Translations under genes and position numbers: made by a program
Source: a bacterium
GTDB taxonomy: Bacteria; Planctomycetota; JAFGQW01
DNA length: 64,000 nucleotides
NCBI GenBank assembly: GCA_030426805.1
Contig: JAUHXU010000002.1
Span: forward strand, 434,001-498,000
Direction: 5' to 3'
Part shown: positions 51,493 through 60,367 of the stretch, piece by piece
Layout: every line of letters begins with the position of its first letter
Position numbering within the stretch: position 1 is the stretch's first letter
The notes under the pieces: model-generated
Seen by the model: the letters and a program-made list of their open reading frames with translations, nothing else
What the model was told of the DNA's origin: nothing
Database searches by the model: none

Positions 51493-52968
51493 TTATCGCG
51501 AAGCGAGTCGACGGAACAGTGCGACGTAGATGCGCGCTTGCCGTTCCCACGAGTAGTCGGCGGCCATCGCGTTCTCGATGATGCGTGCGCGTGCCGCCGG
51601 ATCGCGCCACACGTCGAGTGCGTACCCGAGCGCCCAACGGAATGCGTCGCTGCCGAAGCGCTCGAACACGATGCCGTTGCCGTTGCCGGTGCGCGCGTTG
51701 AACAACTGCACCGTGTCGGCGAGTCCACCGGTCTTGCGCACGATCGGCGGCGTGCCGTAGCGCAAGCTGTACATCTGGTTGAGGCCGCACGGCTCGTAGC
51801 GCGACGGCATCAGGAAGAAGTCGGCGCCGGCCTCGATGCGGTGGGCGAGTTCGTCGGAGTAGCCGTGGTAGAACGACACGCGGCTCGGAAACGCCTGCTG
51901 CAGTCGTGAGAAGAAGCCCGCGTACTTCGCTTCCCCGCTGCCGAGCACGACGAGTCGCACGTCGTTTGCCGCGAGAAACGCAGGCATCGTGTCGAAGAAC
52001 AGGTCGAAGCCCTTTTGGTAGGCGAGTCGCGAGACGACGCCGAACGTCGCCGCGGCGGGATCGTGCGGCAAGCCCATCGACTCGAGCAGCGCGCGCTTGT
52101 TCTCCGTCTTGCCCGCCATGTCGCCGGGGCCGTAGCGGTAGGGGATCTTCGTGTCGTGGCGCGGGTCCCACGTCGCGTAGTCGACGCCGTTGAGGATGCC
52201 GACGAGGTGGTCGCTTCGGCGGCGCAGCAGGTCGTGCAGGCCGGCGCCGTAGCGCTCGGTCTGAATCTCCCGCCCGTAGGTCGGGCTCACGGTGGTCAGC
52301 GCGTCCGCGTAGAGGATGCCGGTCTTCAGGAAGTTGATGACGCCCCGAGCGAGGTCCTCCTGGTGCAGCGCGCGCGCGTGCTCGCGAAGGCCGGTGTCGT
52401 CGAGGATGTCGGCCGGGAACGCCCCCTGGTAGCCGATGTTGTGGATCGTCAGCACGGTCTTCGTGCGCGCGAAGAGCGCATCCCACGCGTAGGAGGTGCG
52501 CAGGAACACCGGGATCAGCGCGGATTGCCAGTCGTTGACGTGGAACACGTCCGGCGAGAAGCCCATTCGCTGGCAGCTCTCGATCGCCATCCGCGACAGG
52601 CCGATGAAACGCACGTGCTCGTCGCGCGCGTCGCCGTAGAGGTCGGGGCGGTCGAACAGCGCCGGGCAGTCGATCAGGTAGATCGGCTGGCCCGCGTCAC
52701 CGACGCGCGCGGTGCACAGCGACCAGTCGAGCGACCACGGCCCGATCTGCATCGTCGCGTTCCGGACGAAGTCGACCGGTACGATGTCGAGGTCCGTGTC
52801 GCGTAGCCGACGGTAGAGCGGCAGGAACATCCGCACGTCGTGGCCGTCGCGGTGGAGCCGGTCGGTGAGCGCGGTCGTGACGTCGGCGAGTCCGCCGGTC
52901 TTTGCGAACGGGGCGAACTCGGACGCGACGGTCGCGATCGAGAGGGGGCGGGGATCCGGTGGGGGCAT
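51493..52968 (-). CDS. glgA: Glycogen (starch) synthase
   Basis: A 491-residue GT5 glycosyltransferase that extends alpha-1,4-glucan from ADP- or UDP-glucose. The N-terminal substrate-binding motif KTGGLADV is at residues 23-30. VFHVNDWQSALIPVFLR, LTIHNIGYQGAFP, TVSPTYGREI, GILNGVDYATWDP and the C-terminal SRYEPCGLNQMYSLRYG with RKTGGLADTV are all present. Length matches bacterial GlgA. No Shine-Dalgarno motif is clear before the ATG. The gene is divergent from the ATP-grasp operon at 53057; no other glycogen genes are adjacent. Confidence 0.95.
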   Translation of the reverse strand: MPPPDPRPLSIATVASEFAPFAKTGGLADVTTALTDRLHRDGHDVRMFLPLYRRLRDTDLDIVPVDFVRNATMQIGPWSLDWSLCTARVGDAGQPIYLIDCPALFDRPDLYGDARDEHVRFIGLSRMAIESCQRMGFSPDVFHVNDWQSALIPVFLRTSYAWDALFARTKTVLTIHNIGYQGAFPADILDDTGLREHARALHQEDLARGVINFLKTGILYADALTTVSPTYGREIQTERYGAGLHDLLRRRSDHLVGILNGVDYATWDPRHDTKIPYRYGPGDMAGKTENKRALLESMGLPHDPAAATFGVVSRLAYQKGFDLFFDTMPAFLAANDVRLVVLGSGEAKYAGFFSRLQQAFPSRVSFYHGYSDELAHRIEAGADFFLMPSRYEPCGLNQMYSLRYGTPPIVRKTGGLADTVQLFNARTGNGNGIVFERFGSDAFRWALGYALDVWRDPAARARIIENAMAADYSWERQARIYVALFRRLASR

Positions 52969-53056
52969 CGCCGATCATGGTAGCTGCGCGCGGGGGAAAA
53001 GAATAGAATCGCCGGCACGGTTCCGCCGCGCCCGGCGGACCACGAGGAGGTGAACC

Positions 53057-54298
53057 GTGACCCGCGTCGTGTTCGTCGCACCGTTTCTGCTCGATGCGAC
53101 GCTGCGCTTCGTCGACGTCACCGCGCGCTTGCCCGGCGTGCGCGTCGGTCTCGTCAGCCAGGACCCGATCGGCCGCGTTCCCGCGGGGCTGCGGTCGCGG
53201 CTCGCCGGATTCCGGCAGGTCGGCGACGGCCTCGATCCCGGTGCGATCGTCGATGCCGCCCGCGCGCTGGCGGGGCCGCTCGGCGGTCCGGCCGAACGGC
53301 TGTTCGGTGCGCTCGAACAACTCCAGGTGCCGCTCGCGGTCGCGCGCGCGGCGCTCGGGTTGCCGGGCGTCGGCGTCGAGACCGCTAGGAACTTCCGCGA
53401 CAAGGCGCGGATGAAGCGCGTCCTGCACGAGGCCGGTCTTCCGTGCGCCCGCTTCCGGCTCGCGTCCACGGCCGACGACGTGTGGACCTTTGCCCGCGAG
53501 ATCGGGTTTCCGCTCGTGCTCAAGCCGCCGGCCGGCGCCGGCGCGCGCAACACGTTCCGCGTCGACGACGTGCACCAACTCGAGGACGCGCTGCGCGTCG
53601 CACCGGCGCGTCCGGCGGCACCGGTGCTCGTCGAGGAGTTCATCGTCGGCGAGGAGCACTCGTTCGATTCGGTGATGATCGGCGGCGAACTGGTCTGGCA
53701 CTCGATCAGCGACTACCGCCCGACGCCGCTCGACGTGATGGAGAACCCGTGGATCCAGTGGTGCGTGCTGCTGCCGCGCGAGACCGACCGGCCGCGATAC
53801 GCACCGATCCGGGAGGCGGCGCCTCGGTCGCTGCGGGCACTGGGCCTCGATACCGGCCTCACGCACATGGAATGGTTCCGCCGCCAGGACGGGACGATCG
53901 CGATCTCCGAGGTGGGCGTCCGGCCACCGGGCGCTCAGTTCACGACGCTGATCTCGTACGCGTACGACGTCGACCTCTACCGTCGGTGGGCGGCCCTGAT
54001 GGTGTTCGATCGCTTCGAGCCGCTCGAGCGCCGCTACGCGACCGGCGCGGCGTATCTGCGCGGGATGGGCCGCGGCCGCGTGAAGGCGGTGCACGGGCTC
54101 GACCGCGCGCAGGCCGAACTCGGCGAGTTGGTCGTCGAAGCGAAGCTGCCGAAGCCGGGGCAACCGGCGTCCGGCACGTACGAGGGCGAAGGCTACGTGA
54201 TCCTGCGCCACCCGGACACCGACGTCGTCGCGCGGGCGCTCCAGCGCGTCGTCACGCTGCTGCGCGTCGAATTGGTCGACGGAGGGGGGGCGCAATGA
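53057..54298 (+). CDS. ATP-grasp ligase, paralogue B
   Basis: A 413-residue ATP-grasp protein. Start GTG with AGGAGGTG four bases upstream. The N-terminal region MTRVVFVAPFLLDATLRFVD is followed by RNFRDKARMKRVLHEAGLP (substrate lid region), FPLVLKPPAGAGARN (about 150-165), VEEFIVGEEHSFDS and AISEVGVRPPG (about 282), which supplies the metal ligands. It shares order and spacing with paralogues A and C. Its stop overlaps the ATG of paralogue C (ATGA), so B and C are made together, possibly as two successive ligases or a heteromer. Product unknown. A TAGAAT -10-like box lies at 53004-53009. Confidence 0.83.
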   Translation: MTRVVFVAPFLLDATLRFVDVTARLPGVRVGLVSQDPIGRVPAGLRSRLAGFRQVGDGLDPGAIVDAARALAGPLGGPAERLFGALEQLQVPLAVARAALGLPGVGVETARNFRDKARMKRVLHEAGLPCARFRLASTADDVWTFAREIGFPLVLKPPAGAGARNTFRVDDVHQLEDALRVAPARPAAPVLVEEFIVGEEHSFDSVMIGGELVWHSISDYRPTPLDVMENPWIQWCVLLPRETDRPRYAPIREAAPRSLRALGLDTGLTHMEWFRRQDGTIAISEVGVRPPGAQFTTLISYAYDVDLYRRWAALMVFDRFEPLERRYATGAAYLRGMGRGRVKAVHGLDRAQAELGELVVEAKLPKPGQPASGTYEGEGYVILRHPDTDVVARALQRVVTLLRVELVDGGGAQ

Positions 54299-55512
54299 AG
54301 GTGTTGATGTTCTCGCCGGGCTTTCCGGCGGAAATGCCCTACTTCACGCGGGGGCTGAAGAACGCCGGCGCGACGGTGATCGGGATCGGCGATCAACCGG
54401 CGACGATGCTGCCGCGCACCGCGCGCGATCACGTCGACCATTACGTGCGGGTCGAGGACCTCTGGTCCGAGGGGCCGATGGCCGACACCGCGCGACGCAT
54501 CCACCGCGAGATCGGACTCGACCGCATCGAGTGCCTGTGGGAGCCGGGGATGCTCGTCGCCGCGCAGATGCGCGAGGCCGTCGGGCTGCCGGGCCTCACC
54601 GTCGACGAGACCGTGCCGTTTCGCGACAAGGAAGTGATGAAGCGCGTGCTCGACCGCGCCGGCGTGCGAACGCCGCGTCATCGCCGGGCGTCGAGCGCCG
54701 ACCAGGTGCGCAGTGCCGCCGAGGCGGTCGGCTATCCGTTGATCGTGAAGCCGATCGCCGGCGCCGGATCGGCCGATACCCACCGTGTGGACGACGCGGC
54801 CGCGCTCGAAACGGTGTTGGCGAAGGTCGCGCACGTGCCGACGTTGAGCGTCGAGGAGTTCATCGAGGGCGAGGAATACACGTTCGACACGGTCTGTGCC
54901 GGTGGCGAAGTGCTCTACGAGAACGTCGCCTGGTATCGGCCGCGACCGCTGCTCGCGCGGACGCTCGAGTGGGTGAGCCCTCAGACGGTCTCGCTCCGCA
55001 ACCTCGATCGGCCCGAAGCGCGCATCGCGCGGTCGTTCGGCCGCGACGTGCTCCGGGCGCTCGGTTTCCGCACCGGCTTCACGCACATGGAGTGGTTCCT
55101 GAAGCCGGATGGCGAAGCGGTGTTCGGCGAGATCGCGGCGCGACCCCCGGGTGCGCGCAGCGTCGACATCATGAACTACGCGTGCGACATGGACATCTTC
55201 GACGGCTGGGCGAAGGCCGTCACCGAGCGTCGGCTCGGCTTCGAGGTCCACCGGCCCTACAACGCGATCGTCGTGTTCAAACGCGCCCAGGGCCAGGGGC
55301 GGATCCAGCGGATCGAGGGGCTCGAGGCGTTGCTCGGCGCGTTCGGGGAGTCCGTCGTCGCATGCGACCTGCTGCCGATCGGCGCGCCGCGTCGAAACTG
55401 GAAGCAGACGCTCCTGTCGGACGGCTCGCTGATCGTGCGCCACCCCGACCTCGAGACGGCGATGCGCATGGCCGATCGAATCGGCACGGACCTGCGGATT
55501 CACGCGGCGTGA
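54295..55512 (+). CDS. ATP-grasp ligase, paralogue C
   Basis: A 405-residue ATP-grasp protein beginning MKVLMFSPGFPAEMPYFTRG, which is clearly alignable with paralogue A (both have a PAFPSN/PGFPAE-like start and an IGIG turn). The core has YPLIVKPIAGAGSAD (about 147), VEEFIEGEEYTFDT and VFGEIAARPPG (about 276). The ATG lies inside the stop of paralogue B, with GGAGGGGGGG upstream. Its own stop overlaps the GTG of the next gene, so the three-gene operon is tightly coupled. Substrate unknown. Confidence 0.83.
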   Translation: MKVLMFSPGFPAEMPYFTRGLKNAGATVIGIGDQPATMLPRTARDHVDHYVRVEDLWSEGPMADTARRIHREIGLDRIECLWEPGMLVAAQMREAVGLPGLTVDETVPFRDKEVMKRVLDRAGVRTPRHRRASSADQVRSAAEAVGYPLIVKPIAGAGSADTHRVDDAAALETVLAKVAHVPTLSVEEFIEGEEYTFDTVCAGGEVLYENVAWYRPRPLLARTLEWVSPQTVSLRNLDRPEARIARSFGRDVLRALGFRTGFTHMEWFLKPDGEAVFGEIAARPPGARSVDIMNYACDMDIFDGWAKAVTERRLGFEVHRPYNAIVVFKRAQGQGRIQRIEGLEALLGAFGESVVACDLLPIGAPRRNWKQTLLSDGSLIVRHPDLETAMRMADRIGTDLRIHAA

Positions 55513-56771
55513 CCGCGGGTGTCTGGCACACCCGCCTCGCCGACGAGATCCGGCAGGCGGCGGAGGAGGGCGTCGTCGTCGACGACGTGCGCGATCGGAC
55601 CCGTGCACTCGACGCCGTGGACGAGGCGGTGTATCGCGAGTGGACGCGCGAGTTGCACGCGGCGCCGCGCCGCGCGGACGCGCCGTGCGAGCCGAACGGG
55701 TGGGACCTGATCGTCGCGACCCTGGAGGAGCCGCCCACCCGATCGCCGAGCGCGCCCGACGCGCTGTTCGATGCGTTGCGCGCCGCATGGCTCGGCCGGG
55801 CGATCGGTGCGCGGTTGGGGGCGCCAGTCCAGGGATGGAATGCGACGCGCATCCGCACGACGCTCGAGGTGGATGACGCGTGGCCGCTGCGCGATTACGT
55901 CGACGACGGAGCCGACGCGCGTGCGTTCGTGCCGGCGATCGCGTTTCCCGTCGTCGGGCTCGGCGTCGCCGAGGCGGCCGCGCCCGCGTGGGCGGGCGAC
56001 GCGCCGGGCTGGGACGCGGCGACGCTGGCGGCCGCGTGGCTCGCACGGATCCCCGCCGATGCGAGCGAGTCCGCCGAGCGCGCGGCGATCGGCAGCTTGC
56101 GCGCATCGTTCGGTCCACCGGAGAGCGCGATGCGCTACAACCCGTATCGCGAGTGGGCCGGCGCGCAGCGACGAGCCGACGCGTGGGGGTATCTGACGCC
56201 CGGCGATCCGCTCGCCGCGGCGCGTGCGGCGTTCGAGGACGCATCGATCTCGCACGTGAAGAACGGCGTCTATGCGGCGCTGTTCTTCGCCGCCGGCGTC
56301 GCGGCCGCGTTCGATGCGTCGGCGCCCGAGGACGTGATCGACGCCGGCTTGCGCACGATCCCACCGGACGCCCGCCTCGCGGACGCGATCCTCGAGACGG
56401 TGCGCTGGGCGGAAGAGGACGACCGGTGGGAGACGACGCTGCACCGCATCGTCGCGCGCTTCGGTCGCTACCACTGGGAGCACGCGATTCCGAACGCACT
56501 CGTCGTGCTCAACGCGCTCGTCCACGGGCGGGGGAGCTTCCGCGACACCGTGTCGATCGCGGCCTCCTCGGGCTTCGACACCGTCGGCAACGGCGCGATC
56601 GCCGGGTCGATCGCGGGCCTTCTCTACGGCGAATCCGCGATGCCGGCGGCGCTGGTCGAGCCGCTCGGCGGCACGGTCACGGTCGGCGCGGCGCGGGAAC
56701 GGACCTGCGCGATCGATGCGCTCGCCGAGCGATGCATGCGCGTCGCGGCCGCGATCAACGCGGGCGACTGA
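55509..56771 (+). CDS. ADP-ribosylglycohydrolase-family protein
   Basis: A 420-residue protein whose C-terminal ~290 residues follow the ADP-ribosylglycohydrolase (ARH/DraG) pattern. It has AWLGRAIGARLGAPVQGW (about 95-112), YVDDGADARAFVPAIAF (metal-site region), YNPYREW, a helical core, and SGFDTVGNGAIAGSIAGLLYG (about 354-374). In the usual last motif two Asp (DTD) bind magnesium; here the second is Val, and the first motif lacks the Asp of GDxLG. The latter also occurs in a recognised subfamily of similar sequence. Activity is therefore uncertain. It starts with GTG overlapping the stop of ATP-grasp C and overlaps the convergent glycosyltransferase gene by 17 bases. Confidence 0.78.
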   Translation: MTAGVWHTRLADEIRQAAEEGVVVDDVRDRTRALDAVDEAVYREWTRELHAAPRRADAPCEPNGWDLIVATLEEPPTRSPSAPDALFDALRAAWLGRAIGARLGAPVQGWNATRIRTTLEVDDAWPLRDYVDDGADARAFVPAIAFPVVGLGVAEAAAPAWAGDAPGWDAATLAAAWLARIPADASESAERAAIGSLRASFGPPESAMRYNPYREWAGAQRRADAWGYLTPGDPLAAARAAFEDASISHVKNGVYAALFFAAGVAAAFDASAPEDVIDAGLRTIPPDARLADAILETVRWAEEDDRWETTLHRIVARFGRYHWEHAIPNALVVLNALVHGRGSFRDTVSIAASSGFDTVGNGAIAGSIAGLLYGESAMPAALVEPLGGTVTVGAARERTCAIDALAERCMRVAAAINAGD

Positions 56772-58653
56772 GCGGCGCGCGCGCGCGCGCGAGCAGAGCG
56801 GCGTGGAGCAGCGCGAGCGCCGTGACCGCGATCGCGATCGCGAGCAGCGCCCGTGAGCGGTCCGGCGTCGCCCGCAGCGTGACGCCGTGGTCGGCCGTGC
56901 GCCGTCCGAGCACGCCGTCCGGTCCGCGCGCGGCGATCACGACGTGGATGCGGCCGTCACCCGGGAGCGTGCGGGTCACCGGCGGCGCGGCCACGTCGAT
57001 GCCGACCGGATAGCGGCCCGGCGCGTCGCCGACGTCGATGCGATAGCCCGACGGGGTCACGCCGGTCGGTGGTCGCCAGTCGATCGTCACCCGCGTGCCG
57101 TCGACCGCGATCGTGACGTCCCGTGGCGGCGCGAGCCGCGGTCGGCCGTCCCGGTCCGCGGGGTCCGGCCACGTCCGCGCGTCGGTGCCGCGCAGATCGT
57201 AGAGCCAGAGGTCCCGGTCGATCGGCGTCCGCCGGGCGTGTGCGTCGAGCGTGGCCGTGAGCGCGGGATAGGCGAGCCGATCGGCACGCGGCAGGACGAA
57301 GAGGGCCGGGTGATGGGGGCCGTCGGCGAGCGTGGCGAGCATCGCGCCGGTCGTGATCCCGCCGGCCATCGCGCGGTCGGCGTGGTAACGGACGCTCTCG
57401 AGTCGGTCGACCGGAACCGTCGTCGCGACGACTTCGCCGGGGCTCGTATGGCTGCGCGCGACCGCGGCGAATGCGGTGATCGCGTGGGCGTGGCGGTCGT
57501 GTTCGGCCCAGCCGCGCAGGCCGAGCCACGCCGCGTGCAGGCCGACGCCGAGGAGTGCGAGGCCGACGGTCACCGCAGCGACGCCGCGGCCGTGGCGTGT
57601 GCGGAGTCGGTCGTGCAGCGCGATGACGCTACGCCCGACGAGGAGTCCGACCGGCACGACGAGGTAGAGCGAGCAGAAGTCGTGGACGCGCGAGCCGATC
57701 GGGTAGACCGCGGTGTAATAGGCCTGAAAGCCGAGCAGGACGATCGCGATCCGATCGAACGCGTCGGCACCGGTGCGGACGCACCGCACGAGGAGCGCGC
57801 CGGTCGCGAGCGCCGCCGCGATCGCGAGCGGCTCGCCGAGCAGCCGGACCCAATAGCCGACGAGTGTCGCCGCGAATCCGACCGTCCACTGATCCACTCG
57901 CGCGAGCTTCGCGAACGGCGTCGCGCCTTCGCTGCCGCCGAGCGCGAATCCGTACCGGTAGAGGAGCGCGGTCACGGCACCCGCGATCCCGATCGCGAGC
58001 AGCGTCCGCATCGCACCGGGTCGCGCGCGAAGGACCGCGTCGACCGCCAACAGTGGCGCGAGGAAGACCGCGTTCCACTCGATCGCCATCGCGATGACGA
58101 TCGCCGATGCGAGCCACGCGACGTCGGCGGCACGAGGCGTCGTGTCGCCCGCGAGCCCGCGGCCGTACGCGACGAGCACCGCGAGCACGGCGGCGATCGA
58201 CCACCAACCGACCGGGTCGACCCACGCGCCGTAGAACGCCGACGCCGGTGCGATCGCGACGACGAGCACGGCGGCGGCGGCGACCCGCCGCGAGGCGAAC
58301 TGCACGCACAGTCGCCACACGAGCCCGAGCGCGAGCGCGGCGCCGAGGATCGCGACCAGCCGCGCGACCCACGGCGCATCGGTGCCGGTCACCGCGAACG
58401 CAGCGGCGACGAGGAGGGGAACGGCGGGGGGGTGGGTCGTGATGCGCGCGTCACTCGGGATCGCCCGCCCGGTGTCGGTGAACTGGCGGATCGGCAGGCC
58501 GACCCCGTCACGGACGAAGTTGCGGGCGATCGTGCTGTAACGCGCGCCCATCTGGTCGTGCCCGACCGTCCACGGCCGGTCGAGACGCGCGCTCTTCGCG
58601 GCGATGAACACGGCCGCGAGAGCGACCGCGAACGCGAGCCCCCGTCCGATCAC
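56755..58653 (-). CDS. Membrane glycosyltransferase-like protein (GT39/ArnT type) with Fn3-like tail
   Basis: A 632-residue protein with about ten membrane segments in the first ~400 residues. The first outer loop contains YSTIARNFVRDGVGLP and TTHPPAVPLLVAAAFAV, the pattern of lipid-sugar-dependent glycosyltransferases of the GT39/ArnT/GT-C type. Residues ~500-595 (PPRDVTIAVDGTRVTIDWRP, PSGYRIDVGDAPGRY) resemble a fibronectin type III domain, and a last membrane helix follows. It starts with GTG overlapping the stop of the toroid gene (GTGA). The likely role is transfer of a sugar from a polyprenyl carrier at the outer face of the membrane; donor and acceptor unknown. Confidence 0.75.
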   Translation of the reverse strand: MIGRGLAFAVALAAVFIAAKSARLDRPWTVGHDQMGARYSTIARNFVRDGVGLPIRQFTDTGRAIPSDARITTHPPAVPLLVAAAFAVTGTDAPWVARLVAILGAALALGLVWRLCVQFASRRVAAAAVLVVAIAPASAFYGAWVDPVGWWSIAAVLAVLVAYGRGLAGDTTPRAADVAWLASAIVIAMAIEWNAVFLAPLLAVDAVLRARPGAMRTLLAIGIAGAVTALLYRYGFALGGSEGATPFAKLARVDQWTVGFAATLVGYWVRLLGEPLAIAAALATGALLVRCVRTGADAFDRIAIVLLGFQAYYTAVYPIGSRVHDFCSLYLVVPVGLLVGRSVIALHDRLRTRHGRGVAAVTVGLALLGVGLHAAWLGLRGWAEHDRHAHAITAFAAVARSHTSPGEVVATTVPVDRLESVRYHADRAMAGGITTGAMLATLADGPHHPALFVLPRADRLAYPALTATLDAHARRTPIDRDLWLYDLRGTDARTWPDPADRDGRPRLAPPRDVTIAVDGTRVTIDWRPPTGVTPSGYRIDVGDAPGRYPVGIDVAAPPVTRTLPGDGRIHVVIAARGPDGVLGRRTADHGVTLRATPDRSRALLAIAIAVTALALLHAALLARARAPLSRPR

Positions 58654-60326
58654 CGCGCCTTCGGGCTCACTGCGGCGGCGGACGTCCGGCGCAGGAAGAG
58701 CAGGCACAACGCCTCGTAGACGTAGTCGCCGCCGGGCGACGCATACGTGCCGTTGACGATCGCCATCGCGCCTTCGCGATACCAGTCGTGGCTGCCGAAC
58801 GTCGCGACGCCTCCGAGGCCACCGGCACGCTCGATCGCCCACAGGTGGTAGGCCCAGTACGACGCGAGCTTCGGCTGCGGCATCAGCATGCGTGGGCCGT
58901 GCCGGAGCGAGATGTGGTGATCGAGCCACGCGCGGGCGGTCGACTCGACGCGCGTGAGCGCGGTGCCCGGCCGCGACCGGTCGTCCGTCGCGAGCCCGAG
59001 CGCGGCGCGGATGATCGTCGCGGACGCGAGGGCGCCCGCGGTCATCGCGGTGTAGCTCTGCTCGCGCGGGTTGTCGATGTAGTTCCACCCGGCGAGGATC
59101 TTCTTCTGGCCGTCGGGCTTGAAGCCGACGCGCGCGATGCGCCGCGTCCAGTAGCCGATCGCCTTCGTCCACGTCTTCTTCGGGACGCGTGCGCCGAGGC
59201 GTCGGGCGGCGTGCAGGCCCATCAGCGCCAGCTGCGTGTTGGAGTTGTCGAGGCCGTCGCCGGCGTCGGCGAAGAAGTCGCGATCCTGACGGTGCGTGTA
59301 GTAGCCCCAGCCGCCCTCGCGCTGTCCGTCGATCAGGTAGCGGGCCGTCTTGCCGACGAACGCCCGGTCTTCGGCAGACAGGTCGGTGGAGGGTTTGCGC
59401 TCGGCTGCCCGTTCGGGATCGGTCAGCATCGCGTCGGGCGTGTAGAACGCCTCCGCGAGCAGCAGCGCCATCGCGGCCGAGTAGGTGGACTTGACGCGCG
59501 TGGATCGGACGCGATCCCACCCCTTGACCACGACGGCGTGCGTCTTCGGCGCGTGCGCGTGGAGCAGGGCGAGCGTGTAGAGTGCGTCGTAGCCGAGGCG
59601 GAGCGCGGGGTTTTCGTTCGTCTCCGCGCCGGCCCACTCGGCGATCAGGCGGTCCCGTTGCTCGTCGACCCACGCATCGACCCGGCCGCGAAAGGCGTCG
59701 GCGGGAATCACCTCCGCGAGCGCGTACGCGTGGGCGACGTCGAGCTTCACCCCGCGACGCTTCTTCTTGCCGGCGGCGCCGGTGTAGCGTGCGCCGAGGC
59801 GGACGCGTTCGTCGTACTCGAAGTGGTAGCGCACGAGGGCTTCGGTCATGACGCCGCGGTTGAGGTCGAACTGGGAGCGAAACGTCAGCGTGCCGGCGCG
59901 CACGCCGAAGAAGCGCTGATCGCTCGACTGTGCGCGGACGCGGCGCAGGCGAAAGTCACCCTCGAGGAACGCGAGCGGCCCGACCGCTTCGGTCACCGTG
60001 ACGCGGCCGACGAGGCGGACGGGTGCGAACGCCTCGAAGCGCGTGAACGTGTGGTCGATCGCGACGGTCGCGCCCTTCTCGACCTTCTCCGGCAGCGCGG
60101 TGACGCACCACAGCGACAGCAGTGCGGGGTGGGTCGGTTCTTGCGTCAGGCGGCGGCCGTCGGCGAGCGCGCGGCCGAAGAAGCCGATGTGCTCGACCCC
60201 GGCTCGGCCGTCGACCGAGTACGACACGTAATCGTCCGGCCCGAGTTTCCATTGCGCCGGCAGGGCGGCGGCAGCGCCGACCGCCACGGCGGTTGTGAGC
60301 ACGCACGCGAGTGTCCATCGTCCCAT
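58650..60326 (-). CDS. Secreted alpha/alpha-toroid (prenyltransferase/squalene-oxidase-repeat-like) protein
   Basis: A 558-residue exported protein. The signal peptide is MGRWTLACVLTTAVAVGAAA. Residues ~25-230 form a beta-rich domain, and ~240-550 form helical-toroid repeats with GGWGYYTHRQDR, DNSNTQLALMGLHAARRLG, GGWNYIDNP-like (AGWNYID) and SYWAYHLWAIERAGG. This is the squalene-cyclase/prenyltransferase-repeat fold that planctomycetes use in many secreted proteins. Catalytic DxDD or zinc motifs are not seen, so cyclase activity is unlikely. ATG at 60326 begins the signal peptide, with AAGGG close upstream. It is coupled to the glycosyltransferase gene. Confidence 0.78.
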   Translation of the reverse strand: MGRWTLACVLTTAVAVGAAAALPAQWKLGPDDYVSYSVDGRAGVEHIGFFGRALADGRRLTQEPTHPALLSLWCVTALPEKVEKGATVAIDHTFTRFEAFAPVRLVGRVTVTEAVGPLAFLEGDFRLRRVRAQSSDQRFFGVRAGTLTFRSQFDLNRGVMTEALVRYHFEYDERVRLGARYTGAAGKKKRRGVKLDVAHAYALAEVIPADAFRGRVDAWVDEQRDRLIAEWAGAETNENPALRLGYDALYTLALLHAHAPKTHAVVVKGWDRVRSTRVKSTYSAAMALLLAEAFYTPDAMLTDPERAAERKPSTDLSAEDRAFVGKTARYLIDGQREGGWGYYTHRQDRDFFADAGDGLDNSNTQLALMGLHAARRLGARVPKKTWTKAIGYWTRRIARVGFKPDGQKKILAGWNYIDNPREQSYTAMTAGALASATIIRAALGLATDDRSRPGTALTRVESTARAWLDHHISLRHGPRMLMPQPKLASYWAYHLWAIERAGGLGGVATFGSHDWYREGAMAIVNGTYASPGGDYVYEALCLLFLRRTSAAAVSPKAR

Positions 60327-60367
60327 GCCCTTACGATACCCCAGCGGCCGTCGATGCGGCGCCCGAT

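Noticed and set aside
53004..53009. A full promoter for the ATP-grasp operon
   Set aside because: The -10-like TAGAAT is good but no acceptable -35 box lies 16-18 bases upstream.
56755..59673. A 972-codon fusion of the glycosyltransferase with an upstream Arg-rich region
   Set aside because: The upstream part is a shadow of the toroid gene; the GTG at 58653 overlaps that gene's stop and starts the membrane protein.
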